Notes: a model not told the origin generated them from the letters alone. A stretch of DNA of 64,000 bases from Icerya purchasi (GCA_039619475.1 CM077115.1:27913083-27977082); one strand, 5' to 3'; numbered from the stretch's first letter, positions 51,560-62,559 are shown. Program-made: numbers and translations.

Positions 51560-53238
51560 ATCAAAAAGAGATCTTTTACAAAAATGGCCGAACCGACTTT
51601 TGTACATATATCTATCGAAGAAACCAGTTTTTATCGTCAGAAGTTCGAGTGTGTTTAGCTGGAGAAATCCGAATTCATCGGTCATTTGATTTTTCGACTG
51701 TGTTCAACGATTGTTGAAGATTTTCGCCTTTCAATATTTTAAAAATTTTTCAAAGTCGTTTTGAAAGTAATCAAACTATTTCATCATCCGACAACATTGC
51801 ATTTAATTTGGTAAGTACAATCATGTATTTATTTACTTATTTAAATTAATTTCTCCGTGATTATTATTTTATTCATTATCATAAAAAAATAACATTGATT
51901 TAATAATACAAAATCAAAGTTTATTCGTACATATTGTATGCAAAAAATCTCTTTTGTGAGTTATCTTTTTTTGTTTTCCTACGATACATTATATTATCGA
52001 TTTATTTTAAAATATTTTTGTAAATTAAATAAAGTATATGATGAATAGTTTTTTCTTTAAACATTTGTATAAGTAATTAAATATATTTACCCTCGAAAAA
52101 TCTATTAATCTTTTCCGTTCATATAATTTTTATGTTACGCTATAATATTTTCTTCATCTTTTATCTAGTATATCCTGTTTTTTGGATAATCTATTTTGGC
52201 GCGAGCTGAGTATTGATCTAGATTTATATTCACAGAAAGAGCAGACAAGTGGTACATTATGCTCGTCAATACCAAATATTTTGGAAAAAATATATAGCAG
52301 TAAGTAAATGTTTGATTTTTATCTTTGAAATTACTTTCTCACGTCAATTTAAAGATTAATATTCGCAGATTTTTACGTTACTTCCTATCAATTTTCTCAA
52401 TCTTTCAGATAATAGCACACGTTCCTTACACGCTTCAGCTGGGTCTCAATTACGATTGTACTACCCTAACATTTCTATGAATATTTATGTTGTTTTATGT
52501 CTTAGTATTTATATTATGCTGTATACAGTTATGATATCGATATATTTGAATTATAAAAATTTTTTTTTCCACTTGCGATTAATGAAATTTAGAAAAGAGT
52601 TTATTTAAAAGTATAAAATGATAAAAAACTACAATTTATTTTTCTTAATTACTTTTGCTATACTAATCTCTATTTTTTAAATATATTTCTTTAGCACGGG
52701 AAGTGATTGGGCCAACAAATTTTTTACACGAAGACAATACATTTAGATAAAAAAAAAAAGCCACCCGAGTAGTGAGGTATCGTAATATACCAAGTATCCA
52801 AAAGGGAAGAGCAGAGGACCTTCGCATCAATTTATTTATATCGTTTGTTGTTGGTGAGTACTCAAGTTATTTATTTACGTTTAATATATATATATCACAG
52901 TTGGAATCTACGAAACAAGTTAGTTTTCAAATTTTACTAATCCGCAATTAATTCCCTTTTTTCATCTAAAAAATATATTTCAAGTAGTAATTTTTACACA
53001 AGTTTCATATTCATTTAATGATGTTTTCGATTTTCTCTGCTAACTTAACATTATACAAACTAATCACAAATTTTTCAAATACTCTTTTCGTTAAATATTT
53101 TCATATGAAATCATTATTATTTTTCGTTTTATCTGTGACAACGGTTGTGTGTTTCCACGTTCAAAGTGTTATTTATCATTGCTTACCAACAAATTACGTA
53201 AGTACGGTTAAATATTATATAAAACATTAAAAATAATA
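51560..53238 (+). other. 5' region of K2 with splice-like motifs
   Basis: GTAAGT or GTGAGT occurs at 51811, 52300 and 52854, and pyrimidine-AG acceptors at 52168 (TTTTATCTAG) and 52694 (TTTCTTTAG), bracketing three islands separated by AT-rich sequence. The island 52695-52853 has the hairpin stem GGTAT (52776-52780) and ATACC (52787-52791) conserved with K1. No coding potential. The motifs may be coincidence, real introns, or element promoter sequence. Confidence 0.45.
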
Positions 53239-54096
53239 ATGGCAAACTGTACAAAATGTAATAACGAACTTCCAGCCAGTGGTGAATACCCTTTTTGCAG
53301 CATATGTGGTCCATTACATCCACAATGCGCAAATTTGGCGTTTAAATCTTGGAAAGGAAAAACGAAAGATGCCCAAGCTAAATGGGTTTGTGCAGATTGC
53401 CGCGAAGTAAAAAATCCGGGTGTAGAACAAATTCTTCTAGACATTAAGAAACAATTGCAAGACTTAAATGATAAGTTCCATAGTTTAGATCATTCGGTTA
53501 AAAATAATGAAGATGGTTTAAATAATATTTTAAATATTATAAAATCTTTAACAGATGAAAATAAACAATTAAAGGAACATAACAATTCTCTGCAAACTAA
53601 ACTAGATGATCTTGAACAACATACGCATAAAAATAATGTTATTATTAGTAACGTTCCTGTAGCAAAAGTTGAAAGTACAAATGACATCGTGGTAAAGCTA
53701 GGAAATTTGGCTGGATTGAAGATTAGCAGCGAAGATATTGATGTATCACATCGCCTACCAAAATCAAAGAGACAACAACACCCTAACATTATTGTACGTT
53801 TCGTAAGGAGTGATACAAAATTTATGTATCTAAAAAATTGTCGATTAAAATCCTATTATCCAGAAGACCTAGGATTTTCAGATTCATCGTCAGGAAATAA
53901 GATATTCGTTTCTGAACACCTCATTAAAAAGAATGCGGACCTTTTTTCTGCTGCAAAAAAGCTGCGAGACCAAGACTATAAATTTATTTGGACCAGAGAG
54001 AGTAAAATCTTTGTCCAGAAAGAAGAGCGCTCACAAATTTTAAAAATTACCTCCTACAAGAAACTCGCCGAACTGAGCAGCAATATCAGCAAATGA
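53239..54096 (+). CDS. Element K2 ORF1: PHD finger, coiled coil, RNA-binding domain
   Basis: The 285-aa open frame begins MANCTKCNNELP. Residues 4-55 form a PHD-like finger (CTKC, C-x2-C, HPQC, WVCADC); 60-120 are coiled coil with DLEQHTHKNNVII at its end; 125-285 are the RRM-like ORF1 domain plus C-terminal domain (DIDVSHRLPKSK, NIIVRFVRSDTKF, YKFIWTRESKIFVQKEER). No stops. The PHD finger is an unusual N-terminal addition known in some CR1-like ORF1 proteins. Expected to coat element RNA, with the finger possibly contacting chromatin. Confidence 0.85.
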   Translation: MANCTKCNNELPASGEYPFCSICGPLHPQCANLAFKSWKGKTKDAQAKWVCADCREVKNPGVEQILLDIKKQLQDLNDKFHSLDHSVKNNEDGLNNILNIIKSLTDENKQLKEHNNSLQTKLDDLEQHTHKNNVIISNVPVAKVESTNDIVVKLGNLAGLKISSEDIDVSHRLPKSKRQQHPNIIVRFVRSDTKFMYLKNCRLKSYYPEDLGFSDSSSGNKIFVSEHLIKKNADLFSAAKKLRDQDYKFIWTRESKIFVQKEERSQILKITSYKKLAELSSNISK

Positions 54097-54168
54097 CTAT
54101 GTAAACTGTATAATTTAAATAATCTATTATTGTTAACTTTTTACTATAATTTTACATATAAAGTTAGA

Positions 54169-54690
54169 TTTTTTTTTTTTTTTGATTTTTTTTTTACGCC
54201 ATGTACAGCCTTATGGCTAGAGGCATGAGAACTGTTTGGATTTAAATTAGAGAGTAGAGACTGGTAGCTTGCAAGAAGGAGAAGAGTTTGTATATTTTGG
54301 TATCATTGTCTGAAAGTAGAGATTCGAGAGATTCGTTTTGGTTGTATAGGTCTCTTTGGGTTTGAAATTTTGGACAATCGATTAGTATGTGTTTAATGGA
54401 GATGGGAACTGTGCAGGATTCACATATAGGTCGAGGCTGTTTGTTTAATATATAGCCATGAGTGAGAGCTGAGTGACCTGCTCTTAGTCTGAATAGTACG
54501 ACTTCGTTTTTTCTGGATTTTTGATATGAAGTTTGCCAGACATCTACGGTTTTCTTTATGGTTTTTAGTTTGTTTGTGTCTGGGATCTGATTCCAGTGTT
54601 GTTGGAAGGATTTATATGCGACGGATTTACTGGATATTTTCAAGTCCAAAAGAGGAACTGGAACGTTTGGAATTGGGGAGATGATCAAGG
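54169..54690 (-). mobile_element. I-group retrotransposon 3' fragment (element M)
   Basis: The poly-A tail appears as T-runs 54169-54183 and 54186-54195. The minus-strand 148-codon frame 54688-54242 reads FRLRAGHSALTHGYILNKQPRPICESC and IKHILIDCPKFQTQR, the C-terminal knuckle region of I-group ORF2 proteins. It is 5' truncated near 54690; no exact duplication was identified. It sits between ORF1 and ORF2 of K2. Confidence 0.75.
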
Positions 54691-54744
54691 ACCGTTTTGC
54701 TATAGTTCAGTTATGTTTAATATCAATTTAAAACACTTAATAGG

Positions 54745-55820
54745 GTTAAACTTACTTACAAACTGTTATAAACTGATTTACTTTAATTTGGTTGGTTACG
54801 ATGCATGTTTCCAATATTATAAATATAAATTTAAACGCTACGCGGCTAAAATATATAAAAATTGCGTTATTAACAACACAAAATTAAACATTTCAGATAA
54901 TGAACTAGACATAAACATCATTTATATAGCGATGTTTCAGAATTTCTCTAATAAGTTGAGATTAACAAATTAACTTAAAGACGGGAACTATAAAATAATA
55001 GTAGCCATTTAAATGTTCGATTCCTTTAATTTAAATAGAAAACTTAACATTATCAATATTAAGAGACCTAAAAATGATGTGTTTTCGTTCAAATGTATAT
55101 TATTATCATTAGTTTTAAATTTAGATAACAGTTGACACACTTACCAGTACTAAATTTGCTTACAAATCGGTATAAACTGATTTACTTTAATTTGCTGATT
55201 TGGTTACATATTTCCAATATTATAAATATAAATCTAAACACTACGCCGCTTAAATAAAATAAATAAAATTTGTGTTATCAACAACATAAAAGTAAACACT
55301 CTACATAATGAACTAAACATAAACATCACTTATATAGCGAAGTTTCAAAATTTCTCTAATAAGTTAAGTAAATTAAAAATTTAAAAAAAAAAAAAAAAAA
55401 CTAGATTTAACAAATTATAACTATCTGCTCCCAACGTTTAATACTACAATTATTCTATTAAAAATCTTAAAATAATAGGATCATCAAATTAAAATTTCTT
55501 ACAATCATTTACATTTAACATCTCTATTAGTTCATCTATTCTTCTCTAAACGAATATGCTTAAATTAACATATAAACATAATTTACAAATGAGCGTAATA
55601 AAGTTGAATCAGAAAACTGCTCTTCCTTTCATTTTTGATTAAAAAAAATAACTCATAGATGGGATTTATAGAAGTAATAATAGCCATTTAAATGTTAAAC
55701 TCTTTTAATTTAAATAGTAAAAATGACATTACCAACATTAAGTGATTTAAAAGTGATGAGTTTTCTTTCAAAGGTATATTATTATCATTAGTTTTAAAAT
55801 TTAGATAAAAGCTGAATCTA
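54745..55820 (+). repeat. Diverged tandem duplication of about 400 bp in the K2 inter-ORF region
   Basis: 54745-55140 and 55148-55820 are two copies: TATAAACTGATTTAC at 54767 and 55171, AATTTCTCTAATAAG at 54941 and 55349, AGCCATTTAAATGTT at 55003 and 55682. The first two pairs are 404-408 apart; the third is 679 apart because copy 2 carries about 272 extra bases (55380-55652) that start with a 20-base A-run. Neither copy has coding signal. Confidence 0.82.
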
Positions 55821-55986
55821 AACATTATCAAAACAGTGCTGCGTTTATAGTTCACTTTGCAATAAAATTTATTCAAATAATATTAGCAGATGAATGAGAA
55901 AATAAATTATCCTGTAAGTAGGTTAAATCCCCATATTTCTTAGTTCTGAAGCTTTTAGATAATTTATTAGATAAAACTCATATTCA

Positions 55987-57390
55987 ATGTGCCAAACCAG
56001 TTTCAATATATTAACCTTAAACACAGTAAGTTTAAGAAAACACTTTAATGATTTTTTAATGTATCTAAATACAATACAAAATCAGTATGATATTGTTCTA
56101 ACGGAAACATGGTTGTATTCTGCCGAAACCAGTAGATATAATATACCAGGGTATACCTTATATACACATTGTCGAGACTACAAACGTTCTGGAGGTGTCG
56201 CAGTTAACATTTCGGTAAATATACAGCACTCTCCTGAGGACATTACAATTACGACAGGAAATGCTATTCTACTATGTATAGCATTTGCAAAAAACCAATG
56301 GTTCACACTACTAGGAATGTATCGATTTGTTGATTCCAATACACAAAATTTTCTTGATGAAATAAACCAAATTATAAAAAAATGCGATAAAATATCAATT
56401 ATTACTGGTGATATAAATATAGATCTATTTCAACAACATAAAAGTAATGACTATCTTAACGTTCTATGTTCCACCGGATTCGCAAATCAAGTAAGTACAT
56501 CAACCTATGAAAGAAAAGCGGAAAATTATAAATCATGTCTAGATCATTTCTTGATAAGAGGGTTAGAAAATAAAACAATGCATATCACTGTAAATTGTAA
56601 AACAATAAATATTTCATATAGTGACCATATGGCTATCCAGTCTAGCTTCAAAATTAACACAAAAAACTATTCAGGTCAGAACGAAAACAAATATTATCTC
56701 AATAAACAACTATTTAAAACATTGTTACATTCAATAAATTTAAAATATTTATATTCAAGCCCGGCAAATGTAAATGATAAATTTAACTGGTTTGTAAATG
56801 AAATTATTTCCATCTTGAATAAATCAAGATACAGTAAACAACGATCCTCTAAAAATGATAAGAGAGCTCCATGGATAACGGATAGCAATATGATTTTAGT
56901 ACAAAGAAAAGAAATTCTATATGAATTATGCAAGGCATATCCCGATAACAGCTACCTAAAACACCTTTTTAAAACTAGTTCAAAAGATGTGCAGAAATCA
57001 GTAAGAATTTCCAAAATTAAATATCACACTGAACTACTTGAGAAATGTAAAAGAAACGATAAAAGCTACTGGGCAATTATCAAAGGCGTAATCGGTAACG
57101 AGGATAGATCTATAAAGCAAATTGAAGTAAATAATATTAACATGACTGTAAATGGAAATGAGAGTATTGTTTCAGAACACTTTAATCAGTATTTTGAAAA
57201 TTCCGTTACATCATCTACTCACTCATGCAATAACAATGAAAGTAGCGTATACAAAATGAATGTGAAATCAAATTGTGACACTTTTGCATTCTTTGAATTC
57301 ACACCTAGTGATATCAGAAATGCGATCTTATCGCTACCTAATAAGTTGTCGTTTGGATCAGATAGAATATCTAATATCTTTAAACGAACA
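55987..57390 (+). pseudogene. Element K2 ORF2: endonuclease and linker, RT lost
   Basis: An open frame from ATG 55987. Endonuclease residues 1-230: NILTLNTVSLRKHFND, VLTETWL, SIITGDINIDLFQ, LDHFLIRG and SYSDHMAIQ carry the catalytic Glu, Asp/Asn and Asp-His. Linker 230-440 has RAPWITDSN and YWAIIKGVIG. The first RT motif (LPNKLSFGSDRISN) is reached and then sequence changes at a TA run (57392). The remaining codons to 57612 belong to other repeat DNA. Endonuclease may be intact, but without RT the copy is inactive. Confidence 0.8.
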
Positions 57391-57677
57391 ATTCTTGTAT
57401 ATATATATATATATTTTGGCTATCTCGGAAACGGCTCTAACGATTTGGATGAAATTTTCACACTAGGTGTATTTTGGGCCAAGAAATCGATCTGGCAAGG
57501 TCTAATCCATTTAAAAATTCGATTTCGCGAGTTTTTAACGGTTTTTAATATTTTTAGTATAATACAAATCAGGGTTGGTGGCGCGATCTATCGACTTATT
57601 TTTGATTTATGAACATCGTCGATTATTGGCACCGGTAGTGTCTTTTAGTACGGGGCGGTGACGTCAATACTGTAGGG

Positions 57678-60600
57678 CAGGGGTCTCCAAACTACGGCCC
57701 GAGGGCCACATCCGGCCCGCCGACAGATTTTGTCCGGCCCGTGGAGAGCTAGCTTACTTGAAAACTCCTTTTAGAGAACATATTTTTTATAGCAAATTAA
57801 ATTTAGTTTACTGAAGTATTCTAATTTTATGTTGAATAATTATTAATATGACATCTACATTGACATGGTCATGGGCTAACTATTCATAACATTATTGTAG
57901 GCTTATAATTCAGTATATTATAACTAACACATTATTGCAATGAGTACAAGCAACATTTTAATTTAATTTAATTTTTTTTTAATTTAATTTTATTTTTATT
58001 AAATATATTCAATCTGAACCAACATTTCATACATTTTGAATAAAAAGATAAGTTATAATGACATATGAAATACTAATGAGATTTATGTAATTGAGATTTT
58101 CCACTGACAATAGTTTGTAGTTGTGGACTTATTTTACTTGTACCAATTATTAAAAGAGATTTAAGATGCTGATCAGTTAATTTAGATCTGTAAACATTTT
58201 TTGTGGACTTCATTTTGGAGAAGGTCTTCTCACACAAATAAGTAGTACCAAAAACAGAAAACAGCCCACGAGCAAATTTATGCAAATTATCAAATTGTGT
58301 CAGTGGAAGACTCTTATAAAATTCCAACAAAGATGAGTTTTGATACTGGTTCTTAATTATATCACTGCATTGTAGATCAATCATTTCCATTTGAAGTTCC
58401 GGGGCTAGGGTTCCAATGTCAGTATCAAAAGGATTCTCAAAAATCTTAATTTGATTCGCAATGGCATCAAAGTCCGAGAAACGAGTATCAAAATTAATTT
58501 TCAAAGCACTCAAAGTTTGGATTGCAAAATCGATAGGAAACTCAGTCTCAGTGGTGTGGCTGAATATTTCACATGTTTTAAAATGTGAAAAACATTTACT
58601 TCGTAGTTGTGATTGAAACAGTATCAATTTCTTCCGGAATGATTTGATATTAGTGTATAAATCAGGAAGATGCTGGTTTTCTCCTTGCAATCTCAAATTC
58701 AGTTCGTTCACATGTTTTGTCAAATCAACATAGAATGCTAACTTCCACAGCCATGAGTTGTTTTGTAATTCAGTAAGAGGGCGATGCTTTTCATTCAAAA
58801 AAATCTTGATCACTGCTCGAAGTTCAAAAAAGCGCTGAAGGACTTTCCCACAACTAAGCCAACGTACGGCAGTATGATAAGGCAAGTCATTTTCTCCAAT
58901 CTCTTCAATAAATTGTTGGAATTGTCGGTGATTCAGCCCAAAAGATCTGATAAAATTAACAGTTGATATGACTGGTTTCAGAACTTCAGACATATCCAAA
59001 CATTTTCCGCACAAAGACTGTTGATGAATGATACAATGTAAGACTAATGGTTTTGAACCACCGTCATTTTCCACAGCCTTTGACACAAGAGCGACCACTC
59101 CTTTATCTTTCCCACTCATGTTTTTGCCTCCATCAGTTGTAATACATTTCAAGTTTTTCCATCGAAGGTTCTTTTGATTAATGGCCATTTCAACTCCTTT
59201 AAAAATATCTGTACCAGTAGTTGTGCCATGAATACTATACATATCAAGAAGTTCTTCATGCACTTCATAGCTTTTATCTACCCCTCGAATATAAATCAAC
59301 ACCTGAGCAGTATCTGACACATCCGTTGACTCATCCAAGGCCAAAGAAAACCACTCAACATGTCCATTTTTGTTGAACAGTTGAGAGGATATATTTTCAG
59401 CGATGTTTTCTACCCTTCGAGCCACAGTGTTTGCTGACATACTGACAGTTTTTAATAAATTTACCTTTTCAGGGCACATTTCTTCGGCTACTGTAATTAT
59501 GCATTCTTTGATCATTTCTCCATCGGTGAATGGTTTTCCACGTTTTGCAATTTCAAGAGCCACACGGAAGCTGGCACGAGTTGCAGCCTCTTGTTCAGTT
59601 TTGAGTTTTGTAAATGAAGATTGCTGCGATTTCAATCCGCGCTTCATAGCTTCGAATTTTTCTGTCCGCAAACTTCCTGTATATTTTGAGTAATTTTGAA
59701 AATGTTTTGTTTCATAATGACGTTTAATGTTATATTCTTTAAGAACGGCTATGCTTTCATTGCAAATCAAACATAGCGCCTTGTTACTGGACTCAATTAC
59801 GAAATACTGAATGTTCCACTGATCTTTGAATTTTCTGCATTCACTATCAATTTTTCGCTTCTTTTCCATACTACTAAATCACACACAAAAGCAATAATTC
59901 AAATCAAAATACTGTTACAAAGATGGTTTAATAAACTTAAACACGCACAACCACGTTTTAAGGAAGTAAACACGCACAAACACGATTTAAAATAACAGGT
60001 ACGAAGTAAATTCAAGATAAGCAATGAATTTGAAAACTGGTTCAAAAACGGAAACAATACTCGAGTTACGTTTAAACTTTATTAACACAATAATGAAACA
60101 AAAAACTCTTCGGCACTTTGCGCGCGCATACATTAAGAAATGAGACCGCAATCAGTAGAGGAAGGCACGAAGAGTACAGAAAAACGATCAACTGGTAAAA
60201 CACTTTCTTCATTTTCGGTTATTTACAATAGACGTAGCAAAGGAAAAAAACAGCGTGTACACGCTCAATTTTCTGCAGCGTAGGCATTTGTTTTTTTCGC
60301 CGGGTGCGCGAGCCGCAGCCGATCTATCGAACAAGCGCGTCGGAACATGACAAAAATTCTGCCTGCGGAGCTTTTTTTTTCGAACGAGATTCGCCTATAG
60401 GCAGCTTGTCGGTGGCAGTAAATTAACAGAAAGGCGAGCTACCGAAAACTGTGCGCTACGTCTTCCGGCGGCCGATCTTCACTCTGTCCCTTTCTGTTAT
60501 ATACGTATACAGTGTGTGTGCATGCGATCGAGCGAGTATCGAGATTCGAGCAGCAAGCATCTTACGCGCTCAGCTGCATAAGCCCAATTCTAAACACGTG

Positions 60601-60920
60601 CGTTTCAATTTGTGTAGTAAACGTTTTTTTTTTCATTTTATTCATATTTGTATTTGTTTTTCTTTAAATATCAAATGTAATTTCTTTCTTAATAAAAAAA
60701 AGAAATCCAAAACATTTCGCGGGGGGTTTGGACCCCCTAACCCCCCCCCCCCCCGGTTACGGCCATGATATGCAGTGGTGCCGTTTTGCGGACTTTAGTC
60801 CGATTTGCAGTGGACTATTTCACTTTTTGCCACCGGCAACAATGATAATATGGTTTTGGCCCTCGGAACTTACTGGAGTAATCAGTATGGCCCTAAGGCT
60901 GGAAAGTTTGGAGACCCCTG
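57678..60920 (-). mobile_element. hAT (Charlie-like) DNA transposon (element J)
   Basis: CTGTAGGG at 57670-57677 and 60921-60928 flanks inverted ends of 16 bp (CAGGGGTCTCCAAACT) with a subterminal GGCCCGAGGGCC palindrome on the left. The element is 3243 bp with a single, uninterrupted transposase gene on the minus strand. A C-run at 60740-60754 and GC-rich tracts lie upstream of the gene. Intact ends, duplication and ORF suggest a young copy. Confidence 0.93.
58073..59869 (-). CDS. hAT transposase, GTF2IRD2/ZBED-like, intact
   Basis: The 598-aa open frame starts MEKKRKIDSECR. Residues 30-60 are a BED-like zinc finger (C-x2-C...H-x4-H in CLICNESIAVLKEYNIKRHYE). The RNase H-fold catalytic part has ALDESTDVSD (first Asp), TTDGGKNMSGKDKG (second Asp), LHCIIHQQSLCGK (C-x2-H) and HTAVRWLSCGKVLQRF; the C-terminal dimerisation block has TTYLCEKTFSKMK with the catalytic Glu. 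It is of the type domesticated in mammalian GTF2IRD2. All expected motifs are present and there is no stop, so it may be functional. Confidence 0.93.
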   Translation of the reverse strand: MEKKRKIDSECRKFKDQWNIQYFVIESSNKALCLICNESIAVLKEYNIKRHYETKHFQNYSKYTGSLRTEKFEAMKRGLKSQQSSFTKLKTEQEAATRASFRVALEIAKRGKPFTDGEMIKECIITVAEEMCPEKVNLLKTVSMSANTVARRVENIAENISSQLFNKNGHVEWFSLALDESTDVSDTAQVLIYIRGVDKSYEVHEELLDMYSIHGTTTGTDIFKGVEMAINQKNLRWKNLKCITTDGGKNMSGKDKGVVALVSKAVENDGGSKPLVLHCIIHQQSLCGKCLDMSEVLKPVISTVNFIRSFGLNHRQFQQFIEEIGENDLPYHTAVRWLSCGKVLQRFFELRAVIKIFLNEKHRPLTELQNNSWLWKLAFYVDLTKHVNELNLRLQGENQHLPDLYTNIKSFRKKLILFQSQLRSKCFSHFKTCEIFSHTTETEFPIDFAIQTLSALKINFDTRFSDFDAIANQIKIFENPFDTDIGTLAPELQMEMIDLQCSDIIKNQYQNSSLLEFYKSLPLTQFDNLHKFARGLFSVFGTTYLCEKTFSKMKSTKNVYRSKLTDQHLKSLLIIGTSKISPQLQTIVSGKSQLHKSH

Positions 60921-61252
60921 CTGTAGGGCAAAGCAATAAAACATATGGTCGGCAAAACAGGCGAGCGCGTAATTCCAGATACCTGGAAACGGCGAGGAAC
61001 GAATAAGCAAAAAAAAGTCATCGATCTTAGCTCTCAGCCGATCAGCGGGCTGTCAAATAATGGCGGTTCGAAAATCATATGCTATGCGTGCAGTAAAAAT
61101 ATATATGTATAACAAAAAAAAACATAAACGAATCGAAAATATCGTAACAAACAGTTCATTTTTTTTTTTTTTTGCATTCATTTTATATTTAAATAAGAAA
61201 ACAAAAACTGCTTTTTAATAGTTACTAAACAAAAAAAGAAAAAGAAAATCGG

Positions 61253-62360
61253 TTAAACTTACACCGGTTGCGCTGTTGAATTTTGTACAACACTCAGCAT
61301 TATTTTACTATGGCTAACACCGGATGCACATTTCCGGTCACACGTGCATATGTATTCTTCAGTTAGAATCTTTAGCAAAAAAATTTTTCATTACGGACAG
61401 TTCGTTTTTTTTACCGATAAATAACCCGTTTTACGCCGTTCTTTTGAATTTATATACGTACACCGAAAATCATGTAAGTATTATTTTAATTTAGAATTTT
61501 CTTGGATTTCCATTCACACGCATACATATACACCACACCATACCACAAACTGAAAAGTGTTCTGAAAGTGTATGAATAATTTATTTAGGGCGGAACATAT
61601 AATAAATCTTGATGATATAATAGCTCATTTACTACAAGAATTGTCGGATGAAGAAAGTACAGTGTTATTGGATGATAGTGACTGTGATTTAAGTGAAGAA
61701 GATATTTGTAAAAACGTTGACGAAACTGATAGTGAGCAAAACGGTGACAACGACGAAGAAACTGACGAAACTCCTGAACATCAGCGATTTTACATAGGGG
61801 AAAAGATGGATATACATGTTGACAAAAAAAACCCTTTTACAAAAATATCAAAAACAGAACAGAAAAATATAATAAAATTACTTCCTGAACCAAAGCAATT
61901 TTCACGAGATGTGAATTCTGCAAGTCGAACATTTATAAAAATGATCGATTTGAGTATGATTGACGAAGTAATGAAATTTACAAATATGCATATAACGCAA
62001 AAACAGGCACGTTATTCTCGTAACAGGGATTGTTGTCCTACATCCAGGTGTGAGATAATAGCCGTTTTTAGTATTTTATTTCTAATTTCAATTATCAAAC
62101 TAACGATTATAGTAACATTACTACTTTGCTTAAAAAATTTATTATTATTATTATTATTTATAAAATTTAATAAAATCAGCAGTAATTTGGATTTATGAAC
62201 AATTAATTTATAAACATTTATTTCATTTCTCGAAATAATAGCATTTAAGCAAATAATATGTTTAAAAATTTCAGTTTAGACTAAAAAACACGAGTGTTGT
62301 ACAAAGTACAATGCGCGACCAGTTGTGTTACAAAAATAGGCGCGACCGGTGGAAGGTTAA
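61253..62360 (+). mobile_element. piggyBac-like element remnant (element L)
   Basis: TTAA at 61253-61256 is followed by ACTTACACCGGTTGCGC and later TTGTACAACACTC; at the right, GAGTGTTGTACAA (62290-62302) and GCGCGACCGGTGGAAGG precede TTAA at 62357-62360, the inverted counterpart. TTAA duplication and such ends are the mark of piggyBac. The interior holds the N-terminal part of a transposase. Coding-like sequence resembling a piggyBac C-terminus lies just outside the right end, so the architecture is not simple. Confidence 0.65.
61572..62100 (+). pseudogene. piggyBac transposase N-terminal fragment
   Basis: ATG 61572; residues 1-75 are acidic (SDEESTVLLDDSDCDLSEED), typical of piggyBac N-termini; 80-170 match the start of the transposase domain (RTFIKMIDLSMIDEVMKFTNMHI, YSRNRDCCPTSRCEIIAVFSILFL). 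After about residue 175 the sequence becomes low-complexity and the DDD catalytic core is absent. Non-functional. Confidence 0.7.
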
Positions 62361-62559
62361 TAAACAAAGGAAGACTTTGCCTATTTATATGCAGATATTA
62401 AATGTTTTGAGTATTTATATATTTGTTGGTGAAAGTGAATTACTGAGAATATGTTGTGCACATTTTAAAAAACCCCTTATGTGTAGTGGTTTAGTCGGAA
62501 ATTTTTTCCAATTGTTTGGAAAACAACTGATCACAAGTAAAATTACAAGACGCTTTTAA
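62311..62559 (+). pseudogene. Possible piggyBac transposase C-terminal fragment
   Basis: The 82-codon frame carries RKTLPIYMQILNVLSIYIFV and NFFQLFGKQLITSKITRRF. These resemble the piggyBac pattern RRWP-x-x-x-F-x-x-LN-x-x-x-I-N and the following F-x-x-x-L-x-x-x-L-x-x-x-x-x-x-R-R block. The Cys-rich tail is missing. The call rests on pattern only and could be chance. Confidence 0.35.

Larger units (their letters stand above)
51560..57390 (+). mobile_element. PHD-ORF1 non-LTR retrotransposon, second copy (element K2)
   Basis: An AT-rich 5' region (51560-53238), intact ORF1 (53239-54096), a 1.9-kb inter-ORF stretch containing element M and a 400-bp tandem duplication, and ORF2 (55987-57390) truncated at the RT start. 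K1 shares the same order. The ORF2 endonuclease style (GDINIDL, SDHMAI) suits the CR1/L2 group. The 3' part with the RT is missing; unrelated repeat DNA follows a TA run at 57392. Confidence 0.7.
57391..61130. other. Unidentified interspersed repeat hosting element J
   Basis: 57391-57677 and 60929-61130 flank hAT element J. The left part begins with a TA run, followed by a GGCTATCTCGGAAACGGCT word and TCGCGAGTTTTTAACGGTT; the right part ends near a TATATATGTATAAC run. No coding signal was seen. TA-rich tracts at both outer edges suggest one repeat unit, but its class is unknown. Confidence 0.4.

Noticed and set aside
53198..53206. GTAAGTACG just before the K2 ORF1 start as a splice donor
   Set aside because: Only about 30 bases separate it from the ORF1 ATG and no acceptor follows, so it was not counted among the exon-like islands.
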